DNA from: Candidatus Sulfidibacterium hydrothermale
GTDB taxonomy: Bacteria; Bacteroidota; Bacteroidia; Bacteroidales; F082
Length of the DNA stretch: 64,000 nucleotides
Assembly (NCBI RefSeq): GCF_020149915.1
Contig: NZ_CP083760.1
Span: forward strand, 3,162,001 to 3,226,000
Direction of reading: 5' to 3'
Part shown: positions 52,251 to 61,829 of the stretch, one piece after another
How the letters are laid out: each line of letters starts with the position of its first letter
How positions within the stretch are numbered: position 1 is the first letter of the stretch
The notes under the pieces: model-generated
What the model was told of the DNA's origin: nothing
The model's input: the letters and a program-made list of their open reading frames with translations, nothing else
Database searches by the model: none
Translations under genes and position numbers: made by a program

Positions 52251-54152
52251 TTAATGCACGTTGGGAGTCAAATCAACCTGCTCAATTTTTTCAAAAGTAT
52301 CCGGATTGATCACCCGCAGTGTTACTTTTTTACCGTGTACATCAAACAGCATCAATGCATGCTGGGTCGTATATTCTTTCACAAAAGAACTCCAGGGCAG
52401 TTTTTCCTGTCCGTAATACGGAGCCCCGGCCGAGCCATTGGTAATCTGCCAGATGCTGCGTTTTAATTTTACCTCCGGTTTGTCATACCCTTTGGGATAA
52501 CGCGGTGTGTTGTTATTGATCAGCATCCGGGTATAATTATGCTCATCACCACACAACAAAGCCAAGACTTTGGAATTTTCATTCACCAGAATATTCAAAA
52601 ACTGGTCCCGGCGTTCAATGATTCCTTTTTTCACCGGTTTTCCGGCAACCCACGGACGAATTTTGTTATTTCCATGATACCACATATCGTCACCACTGTG
52701 TCCGGCATTCGGGAAAGCAGGTGTATGAATAGTTACAAAAACATAGTCGATATTGGGATCTTTTTGCAGCTTAGCCAATGTATTTTTCAGCCATTTTAAC
52801 TGGTTATCCATAATGTAAGCATGCACATTCCCGCCGGAAATGGGAATTTGACGATGATTAGGAGTATACCAATAATTGGCATTAAGAGCCACCATGGCTA
52901 TGTTATCATAAATGTAATAATAAGCCGTTTCTTTATACGGTGGGAAATCAGTGGTTTTTTTATTCGGATCGTAATAGGCTCCGTCTTCAGAAGAAGGACC
53001 ATTTTGCGGATTCACAAACTCATCAGCAAAAACTTTTTCGGCCGATACTTTATCAAACGGAAAGTTATCTACCGCAATACCATAATGACTTCCGTTATCA
53101 AATATTTTCAGAAAAGCTTCATGATTTCCGGGAGCAATCACAAAAGGCATATAATGCCAATAGGGTTCTGCTGTAATTTTCCAATTGGCATATTCCAATT
53201 TTTGCTGTCCGAGACAAGAAGAATAACCATTGATCAGGTCACCGGTAAACTGCATAAATACAGCATTTTCTTTTGCTGCCAGTACAGCCATTCGTTTGAC
53301 CACGTAAGCATTAACTCCGTAAACATCTCTTTCGCCGCCACCATTGGATTTACGCGAATCGCTGGCATAAGCAAAAGTAAAAGCAGTCCGGCTTCCCTCT
53401 TTAGGTGCTGTTTTAAAATAGTACGTTTCCGAATAATCCCCATAATCAACAGTATAATTATACTTTTTTCCAGGTTCCAATCCTTTGATTTGGATTTCAT
53501 GGTGAGTTCCTTTTTCCTCCGGATTGGTAAAACTTTTTCCGTCCACTTTTACCACCGGCTGACATGCTTCATTGGTTTCAAAAGAAATCACCGCACCATC
53601 GCTGGTCAGTTCATTTACAAACGGACCCTGGGTAATGGTCAGATCAGGAGTAAACGGCCCTTTTCCACGGATATTAATTCTTCCATCATACAGGATCACT
53701 CCTTTATCATTTACCACCCGGTAACCGAGTTTCATGTGACCGGTTTTTTCCCAATTGGCAATGTCGTAACGACCTGCCAGTTCTTTTAAATTAACTCTTG
53801 CTCTTCCTTCCCTAATCGGAGCGGCTCTTTTAAAATAAACCGGATAAGCATATTTCTGCGGCAAAGAAGAGAACAAGCCATAATAAAGCGTACCGTTAAA
53901 CAAATCATTATGAAAATCAAAAACAACACCGTCTTTCGTTCCTTGCGGAATAGCAGCCAGGTTTTGGATCTGTTCAAACGGCGAAACGGTTTTTTGCGGG
54001 TATTCTTCTCCTGTTTTCGGATTTTTAAAATACAATTTACCGTTATGAGCAACGATATTGGTATACGAAAACGGGATCTTTGGAGCATTACTCTGGGCCA
54101 TTGCCGAAACCGACAACAAGGCCAATACTGTAAGATAAAATAATCTTTTCAT
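52251..54152 (-). CDS. Secreted purple acid phosphatase-like metallophosphoesterase
   Basis: The 633-residue protein has a signal peptide (about residues 1-19, ending SAMAQ). A purple acid phosphatase N-terminal Fn3-like domain follows (ITQGPFVNELTSDGAVISFETNEAC then GLEPGKKYNYTVDYGDYSETYYFKTAP, near 175-260). The metallophosphatase core has the metal-ligand blocks AYASDSR, QFTGDLINGY, IAPGNHEAF, VTIHTPAF and CGDEHNYTRM. The last replaces the usual GHxH with GDEH. It likely hydrolyses phosphate esters in the periplasm or outside. It is monocistronic by appearance. The exact substrate is unknown. Confidence 0.88.
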   Translation of the reverse strand: MKRLFYLTVLALLSVSAMAQSNAPKIPFSYTNIVAHNGKLYFKNPKTGEEYPQKTVSPFEQIQNLAAIPQGTKDGVVFDFHNDLFNGTLYYGLFSSLPQKYAYPVYFKRAAPIREGRARVNLKELAGRYDIANWEKTGHMKLGYRVVNDKGVILYDGRINIRGKGPFTPDLTITQGPFVNELTSDGAVISFETNEACQPVVKVDGKSFTNPEEKGTHHEIQIKGLEPGKKYNYTVDYGDYSETYYFKTAPKEGSRTAFTFAYASDSRKSNGGGERDVYGVNAYVVKRMAVLAAKENAVFMQFTGDLINGYSSCLGQQKLEYANWKITAEPYWHYMPFVIAPGNHEAFLKIFDNGSHYGIAVDNFPFDKVSAEKVFADEFVNPQNGPSSEDGAYYDPNKKTTDFPPYKETAYYYIYDNIAMVALNANYWYTPNHRQIPISGGNVHAYIMDNQLKWLKNTLAKLQKDPNIDYVFVTIHTPAFPNAGHSGDDMWYHGNNKIRPWVAGKPVKKGIIERRDQFLNILVNENSKVLALLCGDEHNYTRMLINNNTPRYPKGYDKPEVKLKRSIWQITNGSAGAPYYGQEKLPWSSFVKEYTTQHALMLFDVHGKKVTLRVINPDTFEKIEQVDLTPNVH

Positions 54153-54196
54153 AGAAAAATTTTATTGATTGAATCAAAAATGTTATTAAATAAATT

Positions 54197-54221
54197 CCTG
54201 TCTGTTCTTGACCAGACAAGG
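54197..54221 (-). terminator. Candidate terminator after the Gfo/Idh/MocA gene
   Basis: CCTGTCTG (54197-54204) and CAGACAAGG (54213-54221) form a stem with one bulged base. On the minus strand AATTTATTT follows, a weak T-rich tail. Confidence 0.45.
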
Positions 54222-54231
54222 ATTAAAATTG

Positions 54232-55188
<957 letters not shown>

Positions 55189-55190
55189 TT

Positions 55191-55214
55191 AATTTTTGCA
55201 AAGATGCAAAAATT
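55191..55214. promoter_or_regulatory. Perfect inverted repeat before the Gfo/Idh/MocA gene
   Basis: AATTTTTGCA (55191-55200), a 4-nt centre and the exact complement (55205-55214) lie 12 nt upstream of the start codon. The symmetry suits a dimeric regulator's operator or a leader hairpin. Confidence 0.5.
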
Positions 55215-55226
55215 CCGTGTTACCTA

Positions 55227-55258
55227 AGGAGAAAAAGTATCTTTAAACTTCTTCTCCT
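55227..55258. promoter_or_regulatory. Hairpin between wzc and the Gfo/Idh/MocA gene
   Basis: AGGAGAA (55227-55233) pairs with TTCTCCT (55252-55258); the stem extends through AAGT/ACTT after one mismatch. No T run follows on the minus strand, so it is more likely a processing or attenuation element than a full terminator. Confidence 0.4.
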
Positions 55259-55268
55259 GTTTAAATAT

Positions 55269-57719
55269 TTAAGCTTTCTTAATTAAACGATGTAAAAACC
55301 CTTGTTTTTTGTTTGATTCATCATCTGTATAATAGCCACTTCCCTGTTTTCCATAACCATAACCATAGCCATAACCGTATCCGTAGCCATAGCCATAACC
55401 ACCATCCATACTAATATCATTAATTACTATACTCATCTTCATGCCTCTCTCTTCAATATCTCTAATCAGGGCCGCAAAAACCCGTTTATTGGTAAAGTTT
55501 TGACGCACAAGGTAAATATTAACATCAGTATAAGGCATGAGAAGAAATGCATCTGTAACCAGCCCTATCGGTGGAGTATCTATTAAAATATAATCATATC
55601 GCTTTCTTAATTCATCAAAAAGGGCTGTATTTCTTTCTGATGCAATTAATTCTGCCGGATTAGGAGGAACAGGACCTGCCATGATAATATCAAGATGGTC
55701 TATAATCCCAGAAGTTTGGATAATTTCATCGATGTTTTTTTCACCAATCAGGAATGATGTCAAACCAACTTCATTATTCAACTTAAAATCTTGGTAAATT
55801 TTTGGCTTACGTAAATCAAAGCCCAAAAGAACCGTCTTTTTTCCATATTGAGCATACACACTAGCCAAATTCATAGAAACAAATGTTTTCCCGGCAGAAG
55901 ACATATCGGCTGTAACCATAATAACAACCGGCATTTTCCCCTGAACCAAATATTGAATATTGGTACGTAATGATCGGAAAGATTCAGAAACACTGGATTT
56001 AGGATAATGAGCAACAACCAGCTGCGTCTCTTTATTACTATGCAATAACTGACCTATTATTGGAAATTTAGTTATTTTCTCTACATCTTTACGTTCAACA
56101 ATCTTGTCATTCAGATAATCTTTACCCAAAACATAAATTACAGGAAAAGCTATTCCTAAAATTAAAGCAATCAAATAATTCAATGCTTTTTTTGGGAAAA
56201 CCGGTATATTATTAATGTCAGCTCTAGCTTTATCGATAATTTCATTATCAGGCATATTCGATGCTTTCGTAATCTGAGCATCTGAACGTTTTTCCAGCAA
56301 AAAAGTGTAAATATTATCTGCCAGATTAAATTTTCGCTCATAATTTAAAAGTTCCCGCTGGGTCACAGGCAAAGTAGAAAGTTTATCACTTATCTTCTTT
56401 ATTTGCCGGTCAATATCTGCTATTGCTTCATTAGAATTTTTAATAATATTAGAAACATTCTCAATGATCGCGCGTTTTGTACTGATTATCTGACTATTAA
56501 TCGTTACTATAGTAGGGCTTTTATCTGTTGAATACAATAGTGCTTCTGCTTTTTTATTAAACAATTCTATCAGCTGGGCCACCAAAGCATTCAAGGCCGG
56601 ATCTTCAATCCCCATGGCAGAGGGTGCTACTAAATTGTTCAAGTTCGCCTCATTTTTCTTAATATAATCACGCAGATTTTTATAATACTGAGACTTGATT
56701 AATAATTCTGCTTTTTGTTTTTGAAGATCACTCAAATACTGAAAAACCTGTTGTGCCTGAAACGAAATATCCATGATTTCATTTTTCGAGCGAAATCTTT
56801 GAAGATTTAATTCTGCAGCTCTCAATGAATCAGAAATTACACGTAATTGACTATTTATAAATTTAATGGTATTCTCTGCAATTCTATTTTTTACTTCCAG
56901 ATTTCTGTCAAGATACTGTTGGGTCAGCATATTCAAATAATCAACAGATTTTTGTAAATCTGTTGATTTCAGTGAGATCTTCAAAATAGAAGCTTCCCGA
57001 TTTATCGGTTCTATCTTAATCCCCATATATCGTCTAGTAAGAGAAATATAATCATTAAAAACAAATTGATAACTATAATCAAAATCTTCTTCCGGATCAA
57101 AATTCTTGTTTAAAATTATTTTAAACGAATTATATGGGGTTTTAACCTGCTGTCCAAAACGAAATTTACCTTTATAAATTACTTTATCTATTATGCCTTT
57201 TTCAAATTTCTGTTTAGCATAATCATATTTTTTAATTTTTTCTCCCTCTGCTTCAATAGAATATTCATTTTTATTTAAAAAATTCAATTCGTATTTTAAT
57301 CCGACAGCTTGGGGAACTGTGGTATCAAAAACGACATCAAATGGTGATGATTTATACATTTCTTGTGTCATTAAACCATCCTTTTTGTAGTAAGAAACTT
57401 CAAAATGAAGTTTACACACAGAGCGATAAGCCAACGTAAAAGAGCTCAGTTTTCCTATTTCATTTTGAACATTTTGCTGGTTATTCATCAAACCAAAACC
57501 CAGTAAAGCAGAAGGATCCAAATTAGATTTGGTATCATTTACCAGCACCGTTGTATCCACTTCATATTCCGGGTTGGTATATTTATTAAATAAAAAAGCA
57601 ACAATAATGGCAATAAAAATAGAAATACCAAATAGATACCAATAACGTGAGAATTTGAAAAGTAACGCTTTTATATCTATACTTTCTTCCTGCTGCTGTA
57701 AATTATCGAAATTTTCCAA
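55269..57719 (-). CDS. wzc: Wzc-like polysaccharide biosynthesis tyrosine autokinase
   Basis: The 816-residue inner-membrane protein has two helices (about residues 30-50 and 506-526) flanking a large periplasmic Wzz-type domain with long coiled coils. The cytoplasmic BY-kinase domain has Walker A in ADMSSAGKTFVSMNLAS (near 598), Walker A' in VLLGFDLRKP, and Walker B in YILIDTPPIG. A remarkable tail carries eight Gly-Tyr dipeptides (nt 55353-55400), followed by GSGYYTDDES, the tyrosine cluster that the kinase autophosphorylates. Phosphorylation state controls polymer length and export together with Wza, whose gene lies 17 nt upstream. Confidence 0.94.
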   Translation of the reverse strand: MENFDNLQQQEESIDIKALLFKFSRYWYLFGISIFIAIIVAFLFNKYTNPEYEVDTTVLVNDTKSNLDPSALLGFGLMNNQQNVQNEIGKLSSFTLAYRSVCKLHFEVSYYKKDGLMTQEMYKSSPFDVVFDTTVPQAVGLKYELNFLNKNEYSIEAEGEKIKKYDYAKQKFEKGIIDKVIYKGKFRFGQQVKTPYNSFKIILNKNFDPEEDFDYSYQFVFNDYISLTRRYMGIKIEPINREASILKISLKSTDLQKSVDYLNMLTQQYLDRNLEVKNRIAENTIKFINSQLRVISDSLRAAELNLQRFRSKNEIMDISFQAQQVFQYLSDLQKQKAELLIKSQYYKNLRDYIKKNEANLNNLVAPSAMGIEDPALNALVAQLIELFNKKAEALLYSTDKSPTIVTINSQIISTKRAIIENVSNIIKNSNEAIADIDRQIKKISDKLSTLPVTQRELLNYERKFNLADNIYTFLLEKRSDAQITKASNMPDNEIIDKARADINNIPVFPKKALNYLIALILGIAFPVIYVLGKDYLNDKIVERKDVEKITKFPIIGQLLHSNKETQLVVAHYPKSSVSESFRSLRTNIQYLVQGKMPVVIMVTADMSSAGKTFVSMNLASVYAQYGKKTVLLGFDLRKPKIYQDFKLNNEVGLTSFLIGEKNIDEIIQTSGIIDHLDIIMAGPVPPNPAELIASERNTALFDELRKRYDYILIDTPPIGLVTDAFLLMPYTDVNIYLVRQNFTNKRVFAALIRDIEERGMKMSIVINDISMDGGYGYGYGYGYGYGYGYGKQGSGYYTDDESNKKQGFLHRLIKKA
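55353..55400 (-). repeat. Hexanucleotide repeat encoding (Gly-Tyr)8 in the Wzc tail
   Basis: Eight tandem in-frame copies of a degenerate hexamer (GGN-TAY on the coding strand) encode alternating Gly and Tyr. Codons vary between copies, so the repeat is held by selection on protein rather than by recent slippage alone. Confidence 0.9.
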
Positions 57720-57736
57720 GGCTATTCGATTTTAAA

Positions 57737-58531
57737 TTAATTTTTAAAGAAACTGATCAGTAACAATGCGGTAGAAAGAGCACTAAAAACTACGCCATAA
57801 GGAAAGGTTGCAAAGGAAAACTGTTTTCCCTTAAGCGGCGGCACATACACAATATCATTGGGCTTTAAATAAAAGTAAGGTGAAGATAATATGTCTTTTT
57901 TTGTCATATCAACATGAATTACCTTTGATCCGTTCTTAGTCTGCCGAATAATGGTCACATCACTTCGTTTGGCAAAATCAGATAAATCACCTGCCATCGA
58001 AACTGCTTCAAAAAGATTGATATTGTTTTGATAAATTTTATACTGCCCTGGTCTTTTCACTTCCCCCAACAACGTAATATTAAAATTAACCAGTTTAACA
58101 ATAACTACCGATTCCTTTAGGTAATTTTCCAGTTTTTTCTGGATAGTATCTTTCACCTGCGCAACCGTAAGGTTTTTTACATATACTTCTCCTGTCAATG
58201 GAAACTGAATGGTTCCTTTCGTAGAAACCATGTAACTATTCAGGTAAACAGACGCATCTGATGTTATATTTTGAGAATATTGCCCCCCTCCCATAGAATT
58301 TAAAAAAAGGTTGGTTTTTTCATCCATGCTTACTACACGAATATACAAATTATCTCCCGGCTGTATCCGATAATTAATCTTCCGCTGATTTTTGAAAGAT
58401 GACATAGTATCCGCTTCATTCTTTACCTGCATATAAAGGATTTTTTTTTGCGGGACACATGATGTTAAAAAGATACTTACCAAGACAATCCAGAAAAAAA
58501 ACTTAAAATAACTAAAGGTATGTTTTTTCAT
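57737..58531 (-). CDS. wza: Wza-like polysaccharide export lipoprotein
   Basis: This 264-residue outer-membrane export protein has a lipoprotein signal with the lipobox region VSIFLTSCVPQ (Cys near 25). The polysaccharide export domain begins INYRIQPGDNLYIRVVSMDEKT (about 49-70). SLBB-like repeats follow: GTIQFPLTGEVYVKNLTVAQVKDTIQKKL and VNFNITLLGEVKRPGQYKIYQNNINLFEAVSMAGDLSDFAKR. A C-terminal hydrophobic helix (about 243-260) would cross the outer membrane. It starts the Wza-Wzc operon from the -7 element at 58580-58587. Confidence 0.93.
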   Translation of the reverse strand: MKKHTFSYFKFFFWIVLVSIFLTSCVPQKKILYMQVKNEADTMSSFKNQRKINYRIQPGDNLYIRVVSMDEKTNLFLNSMGGGQYSQNITSDASVYLNSYMVSTKGTIQFPLTGEVYVKNLTVAQVKDTIQKKLENYLKESVVIVKLVNFNITLLGEVKRPGQYKIYQNNINLFEAVSMAGDLSDFAKRSDVTIIRQTKNGSKVIHVDMTKKDILSSPYFYLKPNDIVYVPPLKGKQFSFATFPYGVVFSALSTALLLISFFKN

Positions 58532-58579
58532 TATACTGTACGGTTTAAAACAGCAAACCTGTAAGGGGAAAGCTGTCTA

Positions 58580-58610
58580 CAAAGGTAAATGTTTTTTAAA
58601 ATAAACCAAG
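58580..58610 (-). promoter_or_regulatory. Promoter of the wza-wzc operon
   Basis: On the minus strand CTTG (58607-58610), a 19-nt spacer and TACCTTTG (58580-58587) fit the Bacteroidota pattern with one mismatch in the -33 box; the leader to wza is about 45 nt. Confidence 0.5.
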
Positions 58611-58619
58611 AAATTTATC

Positions 58620-59201
58620 TTAATTTTTACTCAAATTCCCCTCCAAAACATACTCAACAACCTGTGGAAAATGGTTATATTCCAACTGATGAATTTTTTG
58701 GGCCAGGGTTTCGGGTGTTTCTTCCGGAGCAATTTCTGTTTCGGCCTGAAAAATAATTTGCCCGTCATCATACTTTTCATTGACATAATGAATGGTTATC
58801 CCGCTTTTTCTCTCCCCGGCGGCAAGAACCGCTTCATGCACATGGCTGCCATACATTCCTTTTCCACCAAAGCGGGGAAGTAATGCCGGATGAATGTTAA
58901 TGATTCTTTGCGGATAACGAAGAATTAACTCCGACGGGATTTTCCATAAAAAACCGGCCAAAACCAATAAATCGGGGTGCCATTTTTCAATTTTACCGAT
59001 TAAAATATCCGGATTCCGGAAATCCTCCCGCGAAACAACTTCCACAGGTACCTGCAGAGCCGTTGCCCGTTTGATCACACCGGCTTTCGGATTATTAGTA
59101 AAAACAGCGACCACACGGGCCGTTTTTTTCAAATGAAAGTAACGTATAATATTTTCTGCATTAGTACCATTTCCAGAAGCAAACAGTAAAAGGTTTTTCA
59201 T
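58620..59201 (-). CDS. purN: Phosphoribosylglycinamide formyltransferase
   Basis: Starting at the ATG at 59201 (193 residues, the usual length), it begins MKNLLLFASGNGTNAENII. The enzyme transfers formyl from 10-formyl-THF to GAR in purine synthesis. Active-site residues are visible: NIHPALLPRFGGKGMYG (Asn and His, about residues 102-118) and EKYDDGQIIFQ (Asp near 140). Length and motifs are complete. An upstream ATG adding 13 residues is less likely. It has its own upstream region of about 300 nt. Confidence 0.95.
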   Translation of the reverse strand: MKNLLLFASGNGTNAENIIRYFHLKKTARVVAVFTNNPKAGVIKRATALQVPVEVVSREDFRNPDILIGKIEKWHPDLLVLAGFLWKIPSELILRYPQRIINIHPALLPRFGGKGMYGSHVHEAVLAAGERKSGITIHYVNEKYDDGQIIFQAETEIAPEETPETLAQKIHQLEYNHFPQVVEYVLEGNLSKN

Positions 59202-59518
59202 CGGTTTATCTTTTTGTATTTTATTGACCATCAGAAACAACCCGCGATAAAATCACTGTTTTTCCGCAAGTTTTGCCTGTTATTTCATCCGGGAGGTTTC
59301 ATCACGGGCCCGTTTCAGGCAAAATTAACGGTTTCTTCGTTCTAAAACTGCAAAAAAATGGCCTTTTTTACAGGAATTTATCAGCATCAAAATACAATAT
59401 AAAAAACTGTTTTACAACTCATTAAACCCTATTCAACCCGTGAAGTTTATCTTTTTTTTGGTTTTTATTTCATTAATGCATTACTTTGCACCCTGTTTAA
59501 CTAAAAAAATTAATCAAT
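59202..59518. other. Intergenic region between divergent purN and acpP
   Basis: These 317 bases hold no gene. They contain the acpP promoter (59457-59488) and a candidate purN -7 element on the minus strand (59320-59327, TAATTTTG). A 9-bp inverted repeat TTTTGCCTG/CAGGCAAAA (59271-59279 and 59316-59324) overlaps the purN element. A 10-bp palindrome ACGGGCCCGT (59303-59312) lies between the arms. These could be operator sites for purine control, but no known PurR motif was recognised. Confidence 0.45.
59457..59488 (+). promoter_or_regulatory. acpP promoter (-33/-7)
   Basis: TTTG (59457-59460), a 20-nt spacer and TTACTTTG (59481-59488) match the Bacteroidota TTTG-N19/20-TAnnTTTG arrangement with one mismatch. 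It ends 30 nt before the acpP ATG and drives acpP-fabF-rnc. Confidence 0.75.
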
Positions 59519-59752
59519 ATGTCAGACGTACGTTCAAAAGTTGTTAGCATTATTGTTGACAAATTAGGAGTAGAAGAGAGTGAAGTTACCAACGAAGCCA
59601 GCTTCACCAACGACTTGGGAGCTGATTCTCTTGACACGGTAGAATTAATTATGGAATTTGAAAAAGAATTCAACCTTTCTATTCCTGACGAAGAAGCAGA
59701 AAAGATTGAAACAGTGGGTGATGCTGTTAAATACATCGAAGATCACCTCTAA
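59519..59752 (+). CDS. acpP: Acyl carrier protein
   Basis: This 77-residue acidic four-helix protein carries acyl chains in fatty acid synthesis. The DSLD motif (Ser near residue 39, in [18 protein letters not shown]) is the phosphopantetheine attachment site used by AcpS (gene at 27491). fabF follows 18 nt later. It is probably highly expressed, consistent with its strong promoter. Confidence 0.98.
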   Translation: MSDVRSKVVSIIVDKLGVEESEVTNEASFTNDLGADSLDTVELIMEFEKEFNLSIPDEEAEKIETVGDAVKYIEDHL

Positions 59753-59770
59753 AAAAAGGAGAAAATTTTT

Positions 59771-61027
59771 ATGCAGTTGAAGCGAGTTGTTGTTACAGGT
59801 ATTGGCGCAATTACTCCCGTCGGAAATACTGCAAAAGCGTTTTGGGAATCGTTACTGCTGGGTAAAAGCGGTGCGACTCCCATTACGCATTTTGATGCAT
59901 CAAAATTTAAAACGCAGTTTGCCTGCGAAGTAAAAGATTTTGATCCCAAACAGTTTTTCGACCGTAAAGAAGCACGCAAATACGACCGTTATGCCCAATT
60001 CGGCATGGTTGCTGCCACCGAAGCAGTGGAAGATGCCGGGTTAATGGGTGACGATCTGGACAAAAACCGTATCGGAGTAATCTGGGCATCGGGTATCGGC
60101 GGCATTCAAAGTTTCCATAACGAAGTAAAAAACTTTGTTACCGGTGACGGTACTCCCCGCTACAACCCGTTTTTTATCCCCAAAATGATTGCTGACATTG
60201 CTGCAGGTCATATCTCCATTAAATTTGGCTTCCGGGGACCGAATTTTGCTACAGTTTCTGCTTGTGCTTCATCAGCAAATGCCTTGGCAGATGCATTTAA
60301 TTACATCCGCCTTGGAAAAGCAGACGCCTTTGTAGCGGGCGGTTCCGAATCGGCCATTACCCAGGACGGAGTAGGTGGTTTTAATGCCATGCATGCCATC
60401 TCAACCCGTAACGATGACCCAGCTACTGCATCCCGACCTTTTGATAAAGACCGTGATGGTTTTGTTATTGGCGAAGGCGGCGGCGGACTGGTATTTGAAG
60501 AATTAGAACATGCTTTGCGCCGCGGCGCACATATTTATGCCGAAGTAGCCGGTTCCGGACTCTCAGGCGACGCTTATCACATGACAGCCCCCCATCCGGA
60601 AGGTTTGGGAGCTTATCTTTGCATGAAAGATGCGCTGCAGGATTCAGGATTAGAGCTGAAAGATATCGATCATATCAATACGCATGGCACATCCACTCCG
60701 GTAGGCGATGTGGTAGAACCCAAAGCCATTATCGATCTCTTTGGAGACCATGCCTACAAGATCAACATTAACTCCACCAAATCCATGACCGGGCACCTTT
60801 TGGGTGGAGCCGGTGCCATTGAAGCCATTGCTACCCTGCTTGCTGTAAAACACGACATTGTTCCGCCTACCATTAACCATTTTACAGATGACCCGCAAAT
60901 TGACAACAAGCTGAATTTTACTTTTGGCAATAAAGCCGTTGAAAGAGAAGTAAAAGCAGCTTTGAGCAATACCTTTGGTTTTGGTGGACACAATGCATCC
61001 ATCATTTTTAAAAAATTTAAAAAGTAA
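59771..61027 (+). CDS. fabF: Beta-ketoacyl-ACP synthase II
   Basis: This 418-residue elongating condensing enzyme has the Cys-His-His triad: SACASSANALADAF (Cys near residue 166), DHINTHGTSTPVGDVVEPKA (His near 305) and NSTKSMTGHLLGGAGAIEA (His near 342). It extends acyl-ACP with malonyl-ACP. The acpP-fabF-rnc order is typical of Bacteroidota. The gap to acpP is 18 nt and to rnc 8 nt. Confidence 0.97.
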   Translation: MQLKRVVVTGIGAITPVGNTAKAFWESLLLGKSGATPITHFDASKFKTQFACEVKDFDPKQFFDRKEARKYDRYAQFGMVAATEAVEDAGLMGDDLDKNRIGVIWASGIGGIQSFHNEVKNFVTGDGTPRYNPFFIPKMIADIAAGHISIKFGFRGPNFATVSACASSANALADAFNYIRLGKADAFVAGGSESAITQDGVGGFNAMHAISTRNDDPATASRPFDKDRDGFVIGEGGGGLVFEELEHALRRGAHIYAEVAGSGLSGDAYHMTAPHPEGLGAYLCMKDALQDSGLELKDIDHINTHGTSTPVGDVVEPKAIIDLFGDHAYKININSTKSMTGHLLGGAGAIEAIATLLAVKHDIVPPTINHFTDDPQIDNKLNFTFGNKAVEREVKAALSNTFGFGGHNASIIFKKFKK

Positions 61028-61035
61028 AAGACATT

Positions 61036-61761
61036 TTGTCGGTTAGAAATTTCCTGCAATTTCATTTTTCTTCCCACCGGAAGATGCGGCAATCCATTAA
61101 AAATATTTTCGGATTCTATCCCGGAAATATTTTTTTGTATAAACAGGCCTTCCGACACAAATCAGCCAGCCTGGAACACAAAAGCGGATTACGCATTAAC
61201 AACGAACGGCTTGAATACCTGGGTGATGCGGTACTCAGCCTTGTAGTAGCCGACTATCTTTTTAAACGGTTTCCTTTCGAAAGCGAAGGGTTTCTTACCG
61301 ATATGCGCTCAAAAATTGTGAGCCGGGCTTCCCTGAATAAATTATCCGAAAAACTGGGGCTAAAAAGCTTTATGCATTTTTCCAATACCGATGTACGCCA
61401 AATGAAATCAGCCGGTGGCGATGCTTTTGAAGCTTTTATCGGAGCACTTTATCTTGACCGGGGATACCGGTTTACTAAAAAAATTATTTTTAAGCGTATT
61501 CTGGATATTCATTTTGATTTGGACCAGCTCGAACATGCCGAAATCAGCTACAAAAGCAAAATGATTGAATGGGCACAAAAAACAAAAACCAACCTGGATT
61601 TTAAGGTAATCGAAGAACAAACCATTCAACACCGGAAACAATTTAAAGTCGGTGTTTTTGTGCAGAACAAACTTCTTGCCGAAGCACTCGACTATACCAT
61701 TAAAGGCGCCGAAAACCTGGCTGCCGAGAAGGCCTGGAAAATTCTGGCAGAAACAGAATAA
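61036..61761 (+). CDS. rnc: Ribonuclease III
   Basis: This 241-residue double-strand-specific endonuclease processes rRNA and structured mRNAs. The RNase III signature NERLEYLGDAVLSLVVADYLF (about 55-75) carries the catalytic Glu and Asp. DAFEAFIGALYLDRGY (about 131-146) has the second acidic pair. The C-terminal double-stranded RNA-binding domain is about residues 170-241 (SYKSKMIEWAQKTK, AEALDYTIKGAENLAAEKAWKIL). I list the TTG start at 61036, which gives the N-terminal extension common in this phylum; an ATG at 61084 is the alternative and would remove 16 residues. Confidence 0.93.
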   Translation: MSVRNFLQFHFSSHRKMRQSIKNIFGFYPGNIFLYKQAFRHKSASLEHKSGLRINNERLEYLGDAVLSLVVADYLFKRFPFESEGFLTDMRSKIVSRASLNKLSEKLGLKSFMHFSNTDVRQMKSAGGDAFEAFIGALYLDRGYRFTKKIIFKRILDIHFDLDQLEHAEISYKSKMIEWAQKTKTNLDFKVIEEQTIQHRKQFKVGVFVQNKLLAEALDYTIKGAENLAAEKAWKILAETE

Positions 61762-61796
61762 CCTCTCGCCCTCTGTTCTGAAAACCATATTATGCT

Positions 61797-61804
61797 TACC
61801 TTTG
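61797..61804 (+). promoter_or_regulatory. -7 element before the IPExxxVDY-like gene
   Basis: TACCTTTG is an exact -7 match ending 25 nt before the ATG at 61830. Confidence 0.45.
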
Positions 61805-61829
61805 AAAGCAGCTTGCAGGATAATATCAA

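Noticed and set aside
52821-53789. 322-codon plus-strand open frame opposite the purple-acid-phosphatase-like gene
   Set aside because: Ile/Ser/Arg-rich shadow of a conserved gene; no promoter or family resemblance.
55353-55400. Tandem repeat that could be mistaken for a small CRISPR-like array
   Set aside because: It is an in-frame hexanucleotide repeat encoding Gly-Tyr within wzc, without spacers or cas genes.
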